Shown: positions 9,221 through 18,047, counted from the first letter of the stretch. The stretch: DNA of 64,000 nt from SZUA-547 sp963669315 (GCA_963669315.1 OY770021.1:3822458-3886457), one strand, 5' to 3'. Notes: generated by a model not told the origin, from the sequence alone. Numbers and translations: made by a program.

Positions 9221-9546
9221 TCGTCTCGACCACGCCCTCGCTGGAGGGGCACAAGATCACCGCCTATAACGGCCTCGTCACGGGAGAGGCGATCATGGGC
9301 GCGAATGTGTTCAAGGACCTGTTCGCAGGCATTCGCGATATCGTCGGCGGCCGCTCAGCCGCATATGAGGCGGAACTGGAGAAGGCGCGGGAGACAGCGG
9401 TGCAGGAAATGCAGGAACGCGCGGCCCGCATGGGCGCGAACGCTGTCGTCGGCGTGGATCTTGATTATGAGGTGATCGGCCAGAACGGCTCGATGCTGAT
9501 GGTCTCGGCCTCGGGCACGGCCGTCAGCACTGCGACAAGCGGCTAG
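9217..9546 (+). CDS. YbjQ/UPF0145 family protein
   Basis: A 109-residue protein of the YbjQ (UPF0145) family, small proteins sometimes labelled heavy-metal-binding. Family features are TTPSLEGHKITAYNGLVTGEAIMGAN at the N terminus (quoted here in parts), a central charged helix, and GANAVVGVDLDYEVIG. Known structures of relatives are ring-shaped pentamers of unknown function. The start codon overlaps the sufB stop by four bases, showing translational coupling. Its place between sufB and sufC suggests a link to Fe-S metabolism, but that is inference from position only. Confidence 0.85.
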   Translation: MIVSTTPSLEGHKITAYNGLVTGEAIMGANVFKDLFAGIRDIVGGRSAAYEAELEKARETAVQEMQERAARMGANAVVGVDLDYEVIGQNGSMLMVSASGTAVSTATSG

Positions 9547-9608
9547 GCCGAGTTTCCCGTCGCTATGGTAAACTGGGGGCGCAGCATGTTCGAAGTCAGG
9601 AGGAACCA

Positions 9609-9926
9609 ATGAAATCCGTTGTTCTACTGGTCGGGCGCCTGAAAGATGTGATCGGCGCGACGACGCAAGAACTGTCCCATCTTCCAGTGGAGTGGCTGGG
9701 CGCCCATAACCGAGAGGAAGTCATCGATCAGCTTGAGGCTGAGCCGGGAATCAAATGCGTGATCCTCGGCGGCACGCTTGACGATCACTTGCGTGGAGAA
9801 CTGATCGGGGTCATAGCCAGTCGGCGGCCCGACGTCGCCATCCACGTCAAGGACCGCGCTTCCGGGCCCGAGGGGTTCTGTTCGTTTGTCGAAGGGGTCG
9901 TCCAAAGCACGCTGGTCCCTGCCTAG
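9609..9926 (+). CDS. Hypothetical protein in suf operon
   Basis: A 105-residue protein I do not recognise. It begins MKSVVLLVGRLKDVI and has alternating hydrophobic strands and charged helices (VIDQLEAEPGIKCVILGGTL, then LIGVIASRRPDVAIHVKDR), an arrangement reminiscent of a small Rossmann-like or receiver-like alpha/beta fold without the phospho-accepting aspartate pattern. The ATG has a strong AGGAGG-type ribosome site 5-6 bases upstream, which argues that it is translated. It sits between the YbjQ-like gene and sufC; the 62-base gap before it and the hairpin after it make it an accessory member of the operon. Confidence 0.7.
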   Translation: MKSVVLLVGRLKDVIGATTQELSHLPVEWLGAHNREEVIDQLEAEPGIKCVILGGTLDDHLRGELIGVIASRRPDVAIHVKDRASGPEGFCSFVEGVVQSTLVPA

Positions 9927-10003
9927 GACGAGAAATTCGTCGCGGCGATGCCCGCGAACACAGAAAAGAGCGGTCGAGAGACCGTTGAAGGATACGAGGA
10001 AAT

Positions 10004-10025
10004 GCGCGCCTTCGGGCGCGTTTTT
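10004..10025 (+). terminator. Intrinsic terminator-like hairpin with UUCG loop, before sufC
   Basis: CGCGCC (10005-10010) and GGCGCG (10015-10020) form a six-pair GC-only stem closed by a C(UUCG)G tetraloop, one of the most stable RNA loops known, and five T residues follow (10021-10025). This is a complete intrinsic terminator by form. It lies 11 bases before the sufC start and directly abuts its ribosome site, inside an operon where sufB and sufC products must be made together. It may therefore act as a partial terminator, an RNA-end protector or a stoichiometry control. Confidence 0.75.
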
Positions 10026-10036
10026 GGAGCTTGAAC

Positions 10037-10792
10037 ATGCTGAAGATTAAGAACTTGCAGGTCTCTCTTGAGGAAGAGGGCAAGCAGATCCTGAAGGGCG
10101 TCGATCTGGAAGTGCCTGCGGGAGAAGTCCACGCGATCATGGGGCCAAACGGCTCGGGCAAATCGACCCTCTCTTATGTGCTGGCAGGCCGGGACGGCTA
10201 TGAGGTTACTGACGGAGAGATAGAGCTCAATGGAGATGACATTCTGGAAAGCGAGCCTGAGGAGCGCGCGGCTGCCGGGCTTTTTCTCGCATTTCAGTAT
10301 CCGGTTGAGATCCCTGGCGTCGGCAACATGACCTTCCTGCGCACGGCGCTGAACGCGCAGAAGAAAGCGCGCGGAGAGGATGAGGTCTCAGCCCCGGATT
10401 TTCTGCGGCTGATCCGTGAGAAGGCGAAAATCCTGAACATCGACGCCGACATGATGAAGCGGCCGGTCAATGTGGGCTTCTCGGGCGGTGAGAAAAAGCG
10501 CAACGAGATCCTGCAGATGGAGGTTCTCCAGCCCCGCATGTGCGTGCTGGATGAGACGGATTCCGGCCTCGACGTCGACGCGATGCGGCTGGTGGCCAAG
10601 GGCGTCAACGCCATGCGCTCGCCGGAGCGCGGCTTCCTCGTCATCACCCACTATCAGCGCCTGCTGGACCATATCGAGCCGGACGTGGTGCACATCATGG
10701 CAGATGGCAGGATCGTGAAATCCGGCGGACCTGAACTGGCTCTGCAGGTCGAGAATGACGGCTATGCCGATATCCTGAAGGCGGTGGCGTAG
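10037..10792 (+). CDS. sufC: Fe-S assembly ATPase SufC
   Basis: ABC-type ATPase of the SufBC2D complex, 251 residues. The Walker A motif GPNGSGKST is near residue 36, the signature FSGGEKKRNEI near 149 and the Walker B region CVLDETDSGLD near 172, followed by the His-loop VITHYQRLL. These match SufC rather than transporter ATPases. The ATG at 10037 has GGAG seven bases upstream; a TTG two codons earlier is less likely. The upstream side is a terminator-like hairpin; downstream the sufD ATG follows the stop codon directly. Confidence 0.97.
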   Translation: MLKIKNLQVSLEEEGKQILKGVDLEVPAGEVHAIMGPNGSGKSTLSYVLAGRDGYEVTDGEIELNGDDILESEPEERAAAGLFLAFQYPVEIPGVGNMTFLRTALNAQKKARGEDEVSAPDFLRLIREKAKILNIDADMMKRPVNVGFSGGEKKRNEILQMEVLQPRMCVLDETDSGLDVDAMRLVAKGVNAMRSPERGFLVITHYQRLLDHIEPDVVHIMADGRIVKSGGPELALQVENDGYADILKAVA

Positions 10793-12100
10793 ATGGCCGT
10801 GACAGCAAAGCAAATCGCCGCCAAGACACAGGCGGCCGAAGCGCTGCTGGCGGTGTTTCCGGCGCCTTCTGGCGAAGCGGGATGGGCCAGCGCTGCGCGC
10901 GTGGCGGCGCGCGACCGGCTGTTGGCCATGGGTGCGCCGGGGCGTCGCGACGAATACTGGAAGTTCACCGATCCCACCGCACTGACCGCGCAGAAACCCT
11001 TGCGATCCGATGACTTGCGCAGCAGCGGCCCTCCGGCCTTTAATCAGGTCGACGCCCTGCGTCTGGTTTTTGTCGATGGCGAATTTCAGGCAGACAGGTC
11101 GGATGCGCCGGAGGTGGAGGGCGTTGAATTTCAACGCCTTTCGGACGCTCTGGCCGCTGACATTCACTGGGCGAAGGACGTGTTCAGCGTGCTTGAAGAG
11201 GCCGGTCAGACACCGGTCGATCGCCCGCTGGCGGCGCTCAACACGGCCGTCGCGCGAGAAGGATTCGCGATCCGCGTCACGGGAAAAGCCGCGCGGCCGA
11301 TAAATCTGCTCTATCTGCACACTGACCCTGACAGCGACGCGGCGATCCGTCACGTGATCAAACTGGAGGCCGGCGCCGAGGCGACGGTGCTTGAAAACGG
11401 ACCCGCTGCGGCGCGATTCAACAAGGTCATGGAGGTCTCGATTGGCGATGATGCGACATTCAACCATGTCCGGGTGCAGGGCCGAGATCATGATCGCACG
11501 GCTGGGACTGGCACGTTCGCGCGGCTCGGCGCGAGATCGGCGTTCAAAAGCTTCACGCTGACAGTCAATGGCCGTCTGACCCGCAACGAAGCGGTGATCG
11601 AGTTCACCGGCGACGACGCCATCGCGCATATAGCGGGCGCCTCGGCCGGGGATGGCGATTTCCATCATGACGACACCGTCTTCATCACCCATGATGCGCT
11701 GCGTTGTGAGTCCCGGCAGGTGTTCAAGAAGGTGCTGCGCGGGGCGGCGCGCGGGGTGTTTCAGGGCAAGATCCTGGTGAAGGAAGGCGCGCAGAAGACC
11801 GACGGCTATCAGATCAGCCAAGCGCTGCTGCTGTCCGATCACGCCGAATTCAACGCCAAGCCCGAGCTGGAGATTTACGCCGACGATGTGGTTTGCTCAC
11901 ATGGCTCCACCTGTGGGTCGGTCGATGAGACGGCGCTCTTCTATCTGCGCTCTCGCGGCGTTCCGCTGGAAGCCGCGCAAACGATGCTGGTGCAGGCGTT
12001 TCTCGATGAAGCGGTGCAGGAGGTCGAGGATGATGAGATCGCCGACGTGATTCGTGATCGTGTGGCGGAATGGATGTCTCGCAGGACTTTATCCGAGTGA
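10793..12100 (+). CDS. sufD: Fe-S cluster assembly protein SufD
   Basis: Second scaffold subunit of SufBC2D, a beta-helix paralogue of SufB, 435 residues as usual for the family. Recognisable blocks are GRRDEYWKFTDPTAL near the N terminus, HDDTVFITHDALRCESRQVFK in the middle (given in parts), VFQGKILVKEGAQKTDGYQ, and the conserved C-terminal DDVVCSHGSTCGSVDETALFYL region with the functional histidine. The start immediately follows the sufC stop. The stop overlaps the GTG of the next gene, extending the chain of coupled genes. Confidence 0.96.
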   Translation: MAVTAKQIAAKTQAAEALLAVFPAPSGEAGWASAARVAARDRLLAMGAPGRRDEYWKFTDPTALTAQKPLRSDDLRSSGPPAFNQVDALRLVFVDGEFQADRSDAPEVEGVEFQRLSDALAADIHWAKDVFSVLEEAGQTPVDRPLAALNTAVAREGFAIRVTGKAARPINLLYLHTDPDSDAAIRHVIKLEAGAEATVLENGPAAARFNKVMEVSIGDDATFNHVRVQGRDHDRTAGTGTFARLGARSAFKSFTLTVNGRLTRNEAVIEFTGDDAIAHIAGASAGDGDFHHDDTVFITHDALRCESRQVFKKVLRGAARGVFQGKILVKEGAQKTDGYQISQALLLSDHAEFNAKPELEIYADDVVCSHGSTCGSVDETALFYLRSRGVPLEAAQTMLVQAFLDEAVQEVEDDEIADVIRDRVAEWMSRRTLSE

Positions 12101-12714
12101 CTGAGCCAGCTTCGATCGGCGCTGACAGCCAGCCGACGTCCCGTGTGGGGGAGGGCGGCGTGCTTTGGCGCGTTCTGCGGTCACATTGGGACATGAAGGG
12201 CGCCACGCGGGCGATGCTGGAGTCCAAGCCCAGCGAAACTCGGTTGTTGATGTTGCTCATTCTCGCCTGTCTAACGATCTACGCCGGGCGGGCGTTTGGC
12301 CTGATGATCATGGGCGGCGACGATTTGCTGGCGCGGGTCGGCGTCAATTTCATCGCGGCGATCATGTTCGGCATCCCCTCCTTTTACGGCGTGGCGGCGC
12401 TTTGCGGGCTGATCGCGCGCGCCTTCGGCGGAGAGGCGAGCTGGCGAGAATGCCGCACGGCGGTCTTTTGGGCGGCGCTGGCCACCGCGCCGGTGGTGTT
12501 CGCAACCACGGTTCTGTCAGCCGTTCTGGCCGCAGGCGGCGAGTTTGCAAGGGTGGTGGAACTCGCCGGATCGGTCTATTTCGGCTTCGCCTTTTGTGTC
12601 GCTGTGGCCATGGCCAACAAATTCCGCACGGCCTGGGGCGTTTTCGGCGTGACGGCCGCGGTTCTGGCCGTCATTTTCTGCGGCCTGTGGCTGCTGTTGG
12701 GCGACATGGCGTAG
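12097..12714 (+). CDS. YIP1-like integral membrane protein
   Basis: A 205-residue membrane protein with about five hydrophobic segments (LLMLLILACLTIYAG, FIAAIMFGIPSFYGVAALC, AVFWAALATAPVVFATTVLS and two near the C terminus). The start is set at GTG 12097 because it overlaps the sufD stop as GTGA, like other junctions in this operon; the frame is open further upstream inside sufD. Rhodobacterales commonly carry YIP1-family genes between sufD and sufS, and this gene and the next fit that place. Function is unknown; a membrane platform for Fe-S assembly is only a guess. Confidence 0.78.
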   Translation: MTEPASIGADSQPTSRVGEGGVLWRVLRSHWDMKGATRAMLESKPSETRLLMLLILACLTIYAGRAFGLMIMGGDDLLARVGVNFIAAIMFGIPSFYGVAALCGLIARAFGGEASWRECRTAVFWAALATAPVVFATTVLSAVLAAGGEFARVVELAGSVYFGFAFCVAVAMANKFRTAWGVFGVTAAVLAVIFCGLWLLLGDMA

Positions 12715-12729
12715 GACGAGGATCGAGCG

Positions 12730-13335
12730 GTGCTGAAGATACTGATACAAGAGGTCTTCGCGACTTTACGCAACCCGCGCGGCTATGCGCGCGAGGTCAT
12801 GATCCCGCGCAACTACGCGCTGCCTGAACTGGTGACGATGGGCGCGCTCGCGGCCTGCCTTTATGGGATTCTGACGGTCATTCTGGTGCAGATGATCGCC
12901 TCGATTGACGATCCCAATCTTGAACTGGCCGGGCTTGACCAGATCAGCGCGGCACAGGCGGCGATCAGCATCATCCTGAATGTGGCCCTCGGTATGGTCT
13001 TGACGTCGGTCGGGGCGTGGAAGATTGGCGAAATGGCGGGCGGAACCGGTGGACCCTCGGCGGTTGCAGCGGCCGTGGTCTGGCACTCGCTCTGTATCAT
13101 TGTCGCTGTGCCGGTGTTCGTGGTGGTCGGGGTGGCGGCGACGCTTGTGGCGTCAGTTACGGGCCTGAACCTGTTTGTATTCGCCACCGTAATCGCGGTC
13201 TTTCTCTACAGCCTGTGGCTTGAGGCGAGCCTGATCGGCGAGGCCCACGGCTTTTCAGGCACGCGGGTCGTGGCGCTCTGTCTGCTGGGCGGACACGCGG
13301 TGGTTGGAATCATCACGAACGCCATACTTTCCTAA
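12730..13335 (+). CDS. YIP1 family membrane protein
   Basis: A 201-residue inner-membrane protein with five predicted hydrophobic helices and a short amphipathic N terminus (MLKILIQEVFATLRNPRGYAR). That N terminus, with the NPRGYAREVM motif followed by LPELVTMGALAA, is typical of bacterial YIP1-like proteins. The GTG start is 16 bases after the previous stop. It is probably a diverged tandem copy of its upstream neighbour. No catalytic motif is visible. Its conserved position just before sufS argues for a role tied to the Suf system, but nothing in the sequence shows which one. Confidence 0.82.
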   Translation: MLKILIQEVFATLRNPRGYAREVMIPRNYALPELVTMGALAACLYGILTVILVQMIASIDDPNLELAGLDQISAAQAAISIILNVALGMVLTSVGAWKIGEMAGGTGGPSAVAAAVVWHSLCIIVAVPVFVVVGVAATLVASVTGLNLFVFATVIAVFLYSLWLEASLIGEAHGFSGTRVVALCLLGGHAVVGIITNAILS

Positions 13336-13384
13336 CGACAGATCACTCAGAAGAACCATGGCCAATCCACGGCCGGAGCATCCG

Positions 13385-14602
13385 ATGTACGACGTAGAGC
13401 GCATTCGCCAGGACTTCCCCATCCTCTCGCGAGAGGTGCGTGGAAAACCGCTGGTCTATCTGGACAACGGCGCCTCAGCGCAGAAACCGCGGGCGGTGAT
13501 CGATGCGGTTCGCCAGTCGTATGAACATGAGTATGCGAATGTTCACAGAGGGCTACACTATCTTTCTAACATTGCGACGGACCATTACGAGGCGGTGCGC
13601 GGCAAGATTCAGCGCTTTCTAAACGCAGCGGATGAAGCCGAGATCATCTTCGCGACCGGCTCCACCATGGCGATCAACACGATCGCGCATGGGTTTCTGG
13701 AACCTCAGATCCAACCGGGCGACGAGATCGTGCTCTCGGTCATGGAGCATCACGCCAATATCGTGCCGTGGCACTTCATGCGAGAACGCCATGGCGCGGT
13801 GCTGAAATGGGTCGATGTAGACGCGATGGGCGATCTCGACCCGCAGGCGGTGGCGGATGCGATCACCGACCGGACCAAACTGGTCGCCATCACGCATATG
13901 TCGAACGTGCTGGGGACCTTGACGGACGCCAAGGAAATCGCCCGTCTTGCGCATGAGAAGGGCGTGCCTGTCCTGTTCGACGGCAGCCAGTCGGCGGTGC
14001 ACTCCAAGGTGGATGTGCAGGAGATCGACGCTGATTTCTACGTCATCACCGGCCACAAGCTGTACGGGCCGTCCGCCTCTGGCGCGTTCTACGCGAAAGC
14101 GGAGCACCTGGCCGCCATGCGGCCCTTCGTCGGCGGCGGCGACATGATCCGCGAAGTCCGGAAAGATGTCGTCACCTACGCGGATCCGCCGCATCGGTTT
14201 GAGGCCGGAACGCCCGCCATCGTGCAGATGATCGGGCTGGGCGCCGCCATCGACTATCTGACCGATTTGGGGATGGAGAATGTCGCCGCCCATGAGAAGG
14301 GACTACGCGACTACGCTCAGGAAAAGCTGAAAGGGCTGAACTGGCTGACCGTGCATGGGTCTTCGGCCAGCAAAGGGGCGATCTTCTCGTTCGCGATGGA
14401 AGGGGCTCACCCTCACGACATCTCCACCGTGGTCGACCGCAAGGGCGTCGCGGTGCGCGCGGGGCATCATTGCGCGCAGCCGTTGATGGCGCATCTGGGC
14501 GTCACCGCGACCTGCCGGGCGAGTTTCGGCCTCTACAACACCAAAGCGGAGGTTGACGCGCTGGTGGATGCTTTGGAGACTTGCCGCGACTTGTTCATGT
14601 AA
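13385..14602 (+). CDS. sufS: Cysteine desulfurase SufS
   Basis: Group II cysteine desulfurase that supplies sulfur to SufB, 405 residues. I start it at the ATG 13385 because MYDVERIRQDFPILSREV aligns with SufS N termini and GGAG lies seven bases upstream; an ATG at 13358 in the same frame is the alternative. Landmarks are VYLDNGASAQKP, H122 in MEHHANIVPW, the PLP lysine K225 in TGHKLYGP and the persulfide cysteine C363 in RAGHHCAQPL; E. coli uses K226 and C364. No sufE or sufU partner is seen in this window. Confidence 0.96.
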   Translation: MYDVERIRQDFPILSREVRGKPLVYLDNGASAQKPRAVIDAVRQSYEHEYANVHRGLHYLSNIATDHYEAVRGKIQRFLNAADEAEIIFATGSTMAINTIAHGFLEPQIQPGDEIVLSVMEHHANIVPWHFMRERHGAVLKWVDVDAMGDLDPQAVADAITDRTKLVAITHMSNVLGTLTDAKEIARLAHEKGVPVLFDGSQSAVHSKVDVQEIDADFYVITGHKLYGPSASGAFYAKAEHLAAMRPFVGGGDMIREVRKDVVTYADPPHRFEAGTPAIVQMIGLGAAIDYLTDLGMENVAAHEKGLRDYAQEKLKGLNWLTVHGSSASKGAIFSFAMEGAHPHDISTVVDRKGVAVRAGHHCAQPLMAHLGVTATCRASFGLYNTKAEVDALVDALETCRDLFM

Positions 14603-14626
14603 CGGTATATTCGGGGGAGAGTGGAG

Positions 14627-15595
14627 ATGGCCGCCTCAGGCTCTACGCGCGTCATCATCATCGCGCTTTTCGGAAATTTTGCGATCGCCATCAGTAAATT
14701 CGCGGCCGCGGCCTATACCGGCGCCTCCGCAATGTTCGCCGAGGGCGTGCACAGCCTTGTCGACACCGGCAATCAGGCGCTGCTGCTTTACGGCGTAAAG
14801 CGGTCAAGCAAGCCGGCCGATGCGGAACACCCGTTCGGCTACGGCAAAGAGCTCTATTTCTGGGCCTTCGTGGTGGCGATCCTGCTGTTCTCCATCGGCG
14901 CTGGCGTCTCGTTCTATGAAGGCGTCGAGAAAATCCGGCATCCGCATCCCGTCGAGAATCCACTGGTCAACTATGTCGTCCTCGGGCTCGCGATCTGCTT
15001 TGAGGGTTATGCGTGGCATGCGGCCTGGACGGAGTTCAATCTGCGCCGACAGGGGGAGGCGGTCTTCGCCTATGTTCGCCGGTCCAAGGACGCCGCCCTT
15101 TTCACCGTGCTTTTCGAGGACACCGGCGCGCTGCTGGGCCTCTTTATCGCACTGGGATGCCTGATTGCGGCGCAGGTTCTGGATATGCCCGTGCTCGACG
15201 GCTACGCCTCGGTCGCGATTGGCGGGCTGCTGGCCATCGCCGCGATCCTGCTGGCGATTGAGACGAAGAGCCTGCTGATTGGCGAGTCCGCCGACCCCAA
15301 GCTTCGCGATGGCGCCAGACAGATCGTGCTCGAAAACGATTGTGTTCTGGCGGTCAACGAATTGCTGACGCTTCATCTGGGTCCGGATGACGTGCTGCTG
15401 ACGCTCTCCGTTGATTTCAGGGACGGACGAACCTCCAGCGATGTGGAGGAGGCGATCTCCGCCATGGAGCGTAAGATTAAAGAGACTTTTCCCGAGATTC
15501 GCCGCGTCTTCATCGAAGCGCAAAGCATCGCGGGGCACCGGGCGGCGGCGGTGAGAGATCCTGACGCGGCCCCGGATCAGCCTAGCGAGGCGTGA
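14627..15595 (+). CDS. Cation diffusion facilitator family transporter (SLC30A9-like)
   Basis: A 322-residue proton-coupled metal exporter with six hydrophobic helices and a soluble C-terminal domain. Helix 2 has the usual metal-site pattern in EGVHSLVDTGNQ. In helix 5, where most CDF proteins have HxxxD, this one reads LFEDTGALLGLFIALG, a form seen in the ZnT9/SLC30A9 branch; transported metal is therefore uncertain. The ATG 14627 follows a GGGGGAGA ribosome site; GTG 14621 is an alternative. It closes the suf cluster 24 bases after sufS and overlaps the 3' end of the acylase gene by 14 bases. Confidence 0.88.
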   Translation: MAASGSTRVIIIALFGNFAIAISKFAAAAYTGASAMFAEGVHSLVDTGNQALLLYGVKRSSKPADAEHPFGYGKELYFWAFVVAILLFSIGAGVSFYEGVEKIRHPHPVENPLVNYVVLGLAICFEGYAWHAAWTEFNLRRQGEAVFAYVRRSKDAALFTVLFEDTGALLGLFIALGCLIAAQVLDMPVLDGYASVAIGGLLAIAAILLAIETKSLLIGESADPKLRDGARQIVLENDCVLAVNELLTLHLGPDDVLLTLSVDFRDGRTSSDVEEAISAMERKIKETFPEIRRVFIEAQSIAGHRAAAVRDPDAAPDQPSEA

Positions 15596-18047
15596 GCGTG
15601 GTGATCCCGACTGCGCCGGCTCGGGCGTCATCCAGGCTCATTGTCATCGGGATATAGCGACCCTGCGCCCAGGTCTCGCTCAGATCGTCATAGTGGCGCG
15701 ACAGCGGATGCCCGCTTTGTCCCGTCGATTGGATGTAGACCGAATTATCGAGGTCTTCGAAATCATAGACGGCGCGGAACGCAGCGGCGTGAATATTCAG
15801 AAAGGGCGTCTCCTCGCCGCCCTTGGTGGCGCCGCGCAACACGGTGAAGTCGCCGCCCGAGGTTTCCTGCGACAGGTTCACGAGCCAACTCAGCAGGCCA
15901 AAACGCCCCAGCGGCGAATGTTCATGGCTCGCCATATGGGCCTCGCCCCACCGCCACGATTCAAGCGCGCCGCCATACCGGTTCGTAAGTTCGGTTAGCG
16001 CGTCGTCTAGCGCGAGGGCCGCAACCGCGGCGCAGCTTTCGGTCTGCGAGGTCTTGGTGATGTCGCACCAACGCGCGGCACCATCAACGTCGTGAAACAC
16101 CCGTTCAACGAAGAGCGGGCGCATGCCGTGATAGTCTTGAGACAGCGCGCCCAGTTCATCCGCGGTCAGCCGCACGGTCAGGGCGCGCATCCAAGCTGCG
16201 AAGATCAGCGGCTCAGGCGCGTGCTCGCTCATCTCTCCGTTCCAGTCCGCCAGCAAGTCCAGCGCCTCCGTGCGCAGCTTGTGAGCGCCTGCACCCACGG
16301 CATCGCCGCCCCACCAGAGGTCGTTGGCGATCAGAGGAAGGACGGAGCGCGCCATCTCGGACACCGCGTCATTTTGCAGATTCCGGAAACTCTCCGCGCT
16401 ATGGAACTGGCGCGCGCCAAGCTGTTTCTCAATCCGGCGGATGCGATAGGGCGTATCCCAGTCATAGGACAGGTGTTTCGGGAACTCGGCGGCGGTCGTG
16501 CGATTGTTGGCGTTCGCCACGACGCCGCTGTCGGGGCGCATCGCCCGCGGCATGTCCTTAGCCTTGACGTATCCAACCCAGTCATGCTCGCCGCTCCAGC
16601 CCGGCGATGGCACCCGGCCGCGCGTACCTGAGTTCTTTTTGCGCAACGGCGCACGCCCGGCGACAAAGAGAGCGACACCGCGCCCGTCCGATACGATCAC
16701 ATTCTGCGCAGGCGCGACATGCAACGCGGCGGCGTCCTGAACCTCCTCCAGAGTCTCGGCTCGCATGATCCGAATCAACGCCTCGATCGAGCGATCCGCG
16801 GAAGTCAGCGCAGTCCATGCAAGCGCGGGCACGTATCCCGGCGGCGTAACGGCGCCCAGCCCGAATTGCTCCAGCGGCGGAACCGGTCCGTGTCGTGTGC
16901 GCCGCAAGGTCATCGAGACGGGCGGCGCGCCGTCTACCGCGATCAGCGTTTCGCGGGTCTCCATCTGCTCCCACCCGTCGGGGGTCTCGTACTCGCCTAG
17001 ATTGTCAGGGTTCAGGCGTTCGATGAACACGTCCTGATCGTCGATATTGGCGGTCGTCAGACCCCATGCGATCGCCTGGTTGCGACCGATGATGATGGCT
17101 GGGATGCCGGGTATAGTCGCTCCGATCACGCCGCCGGAAGGGAACTCCAGCCGCGCCAGATGCCAGACGCTGGGCGCCGACAGCCAAAGATGGGGATCCG
17201 TCGCCAGCAAGGGCGCGCCGGACGCCGACCGCGCGCCATCCACCGCCCAGGCGTTGGACGCGCCGGCCAGTTCGGGTGTTGGCGCAGGGCCAAATTGAGA
17301 GGTGATCGGATCGGGTGCGATGGGCCCGGCCGCGGCGAAACGGGCGCCACCGAACAGAGCGGCGTATTCCGGCAACGCGAGAATGCTGTCGTCCGGGTAG
17401 TCGGGAAAGAGATCCGCGACGTCTTCAGGCGATGTCTCCAACAAGAATCGCGCCCGGCGCGTCTCTGAACTGGCCGATGTGGACAGCCGCAACGCCATCA
17501 GCTTAATCACGGCCAGCGAATCCGCAGCTGTCCACGGCGCGAGCGCGGTCCCAAAGGCGAAAAATTCCGGTGCGCCACGGCCGAGAGCGGCCTGGTTCAC
17601 CACATCGATCCGCGCGTTCACCCCAGCGGCGTAGGAGGCGAGGGCGGCCCGCACGCCGGGCGTCTGCGCCTCGACCGCTGCGATCGCGTAGGGATGCAGT
17701 TCCAACGATCGCATCAGGGCGTCGAATTTCACCGCGCGAGGGCCAAACAATTCCGCCAAGCGACCCTGCGCGGCGCGGCGGGCCAACTCCATCTGCCAAA
17801 GCCGGTCCTCGGCATGGGCGTAGCCGAGGCCGAAATAAACGTCCTCATCCGACTGACCCAGAATATGGGGCACCGCATAGGCGTCGCGCACGATCTCAAC
17901 CGGCGCGCTGATCCCGGTGACCGAGCGGGATTGACCGTATTCAGGCAGCGAGCGCGAGACGAGGTAATAGGAGGCGATCGCCCCCAGCAGGCCCAGGATC
18001 GCCGCCAGGCCCGTCAGCCGAAGTAACAATCGGAAAAACCAAGCCAT
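15582..18047 (-). CDS. Penicillin acylase family protein
   Basis: An N-terminal nucleophile hydrolase, about 821 residues, made as a precursor that cuts itself into alpha and beta chains. A signal-anchor (LLLRLTGLAAILGLLGAIAS) indicates export. The alpha chain shows EIVRDAYAVPHI and GYAHAEDRLWQMELARRAAQG. The likely beta-chain nucleophile is the Ser in GASNAWAVDGARSASG, the family's SNxW motif. Later come TDPHLWLSAPSVW and NRTTAAEFP. The ATG 18047 places the signal segment at the N terminus; the frame extends to 18080. Substrates in this family include N-acyl homoserine lactones and beta-lactams; which applies here cannot be told. Confidence 0.9.
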   Translation of the reverse strand: MAWFFRLLLRLTGLAAILGLLGAIASYYLVSRSLPEYGQSRSVTGISAPVEIVRDAYAVPHILGQSDEDVYFGLGYAHAEDRLWQMELARRAAQGRLAELFGPRAVKFDALMRSLELHPYAIAAVEAQTPGVRAALASYAAGVNARIDVVNQAALGRGAPEFFAFGTALAPWTAADSLAVIKLMALRLSTSASSETRRARFLLETSPEDVADLFPDYPDDSILALPEYAALFGGARFAAAGPIAPDPITSQFGPAPTPELAGASNAWAVDGARSASGAPLLATDPHLWLSAPSVWHLARLEFPSGGVIGATIPGIPAIIIGRNQAIAWGLTTANIDDQDVFIERLNPDNLGEYETPDGWEQMETRETLIAVDGAPPVSMTLRRTRHGPVPPLEQFGLGAVTPPGYVPALAWTALTSADRSIEALIRIMRAETLEEVQDAAALHVAPAQNVIVSDGRGVALFVAGRAPLRKKNSGTRGRVPSPGWSGEHDWVGYVKAKDMPRAMRPDSGVVANANNRTTAAEFPKHLSYDWDTPYRIRRIEKQLGARQFHSAESFRNLQNDAVSEMARSVLPLIANDLWWGGDAVGAGAHKLRTEALDLLADWNGEMSEHAPEPLIFAAWMRALTVRLTADELGALSQDYHGMRPLFVERVFHDVDGAARWCDITKTSQTESCAAVAALALDDALTELTNRYGGALESWRWGEAHMASHEHSPLGRFGLLSWLVNLSQETSGGDFTVLRGATKGGEETPFLNIHAAAFRAVYDFEDLDNSVYIQSTGQSGHPLSRHYDDLSETWAQGRYIPMTMSLDDARAGAVGITTLTPR

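Noticed and set aside
10388..11842. 484-codon minus-strand frame opposite sufC and sufD
   Set aside because: Antisense shadow of two certain genes with no recognisable domain and no ribosome site in the right place.
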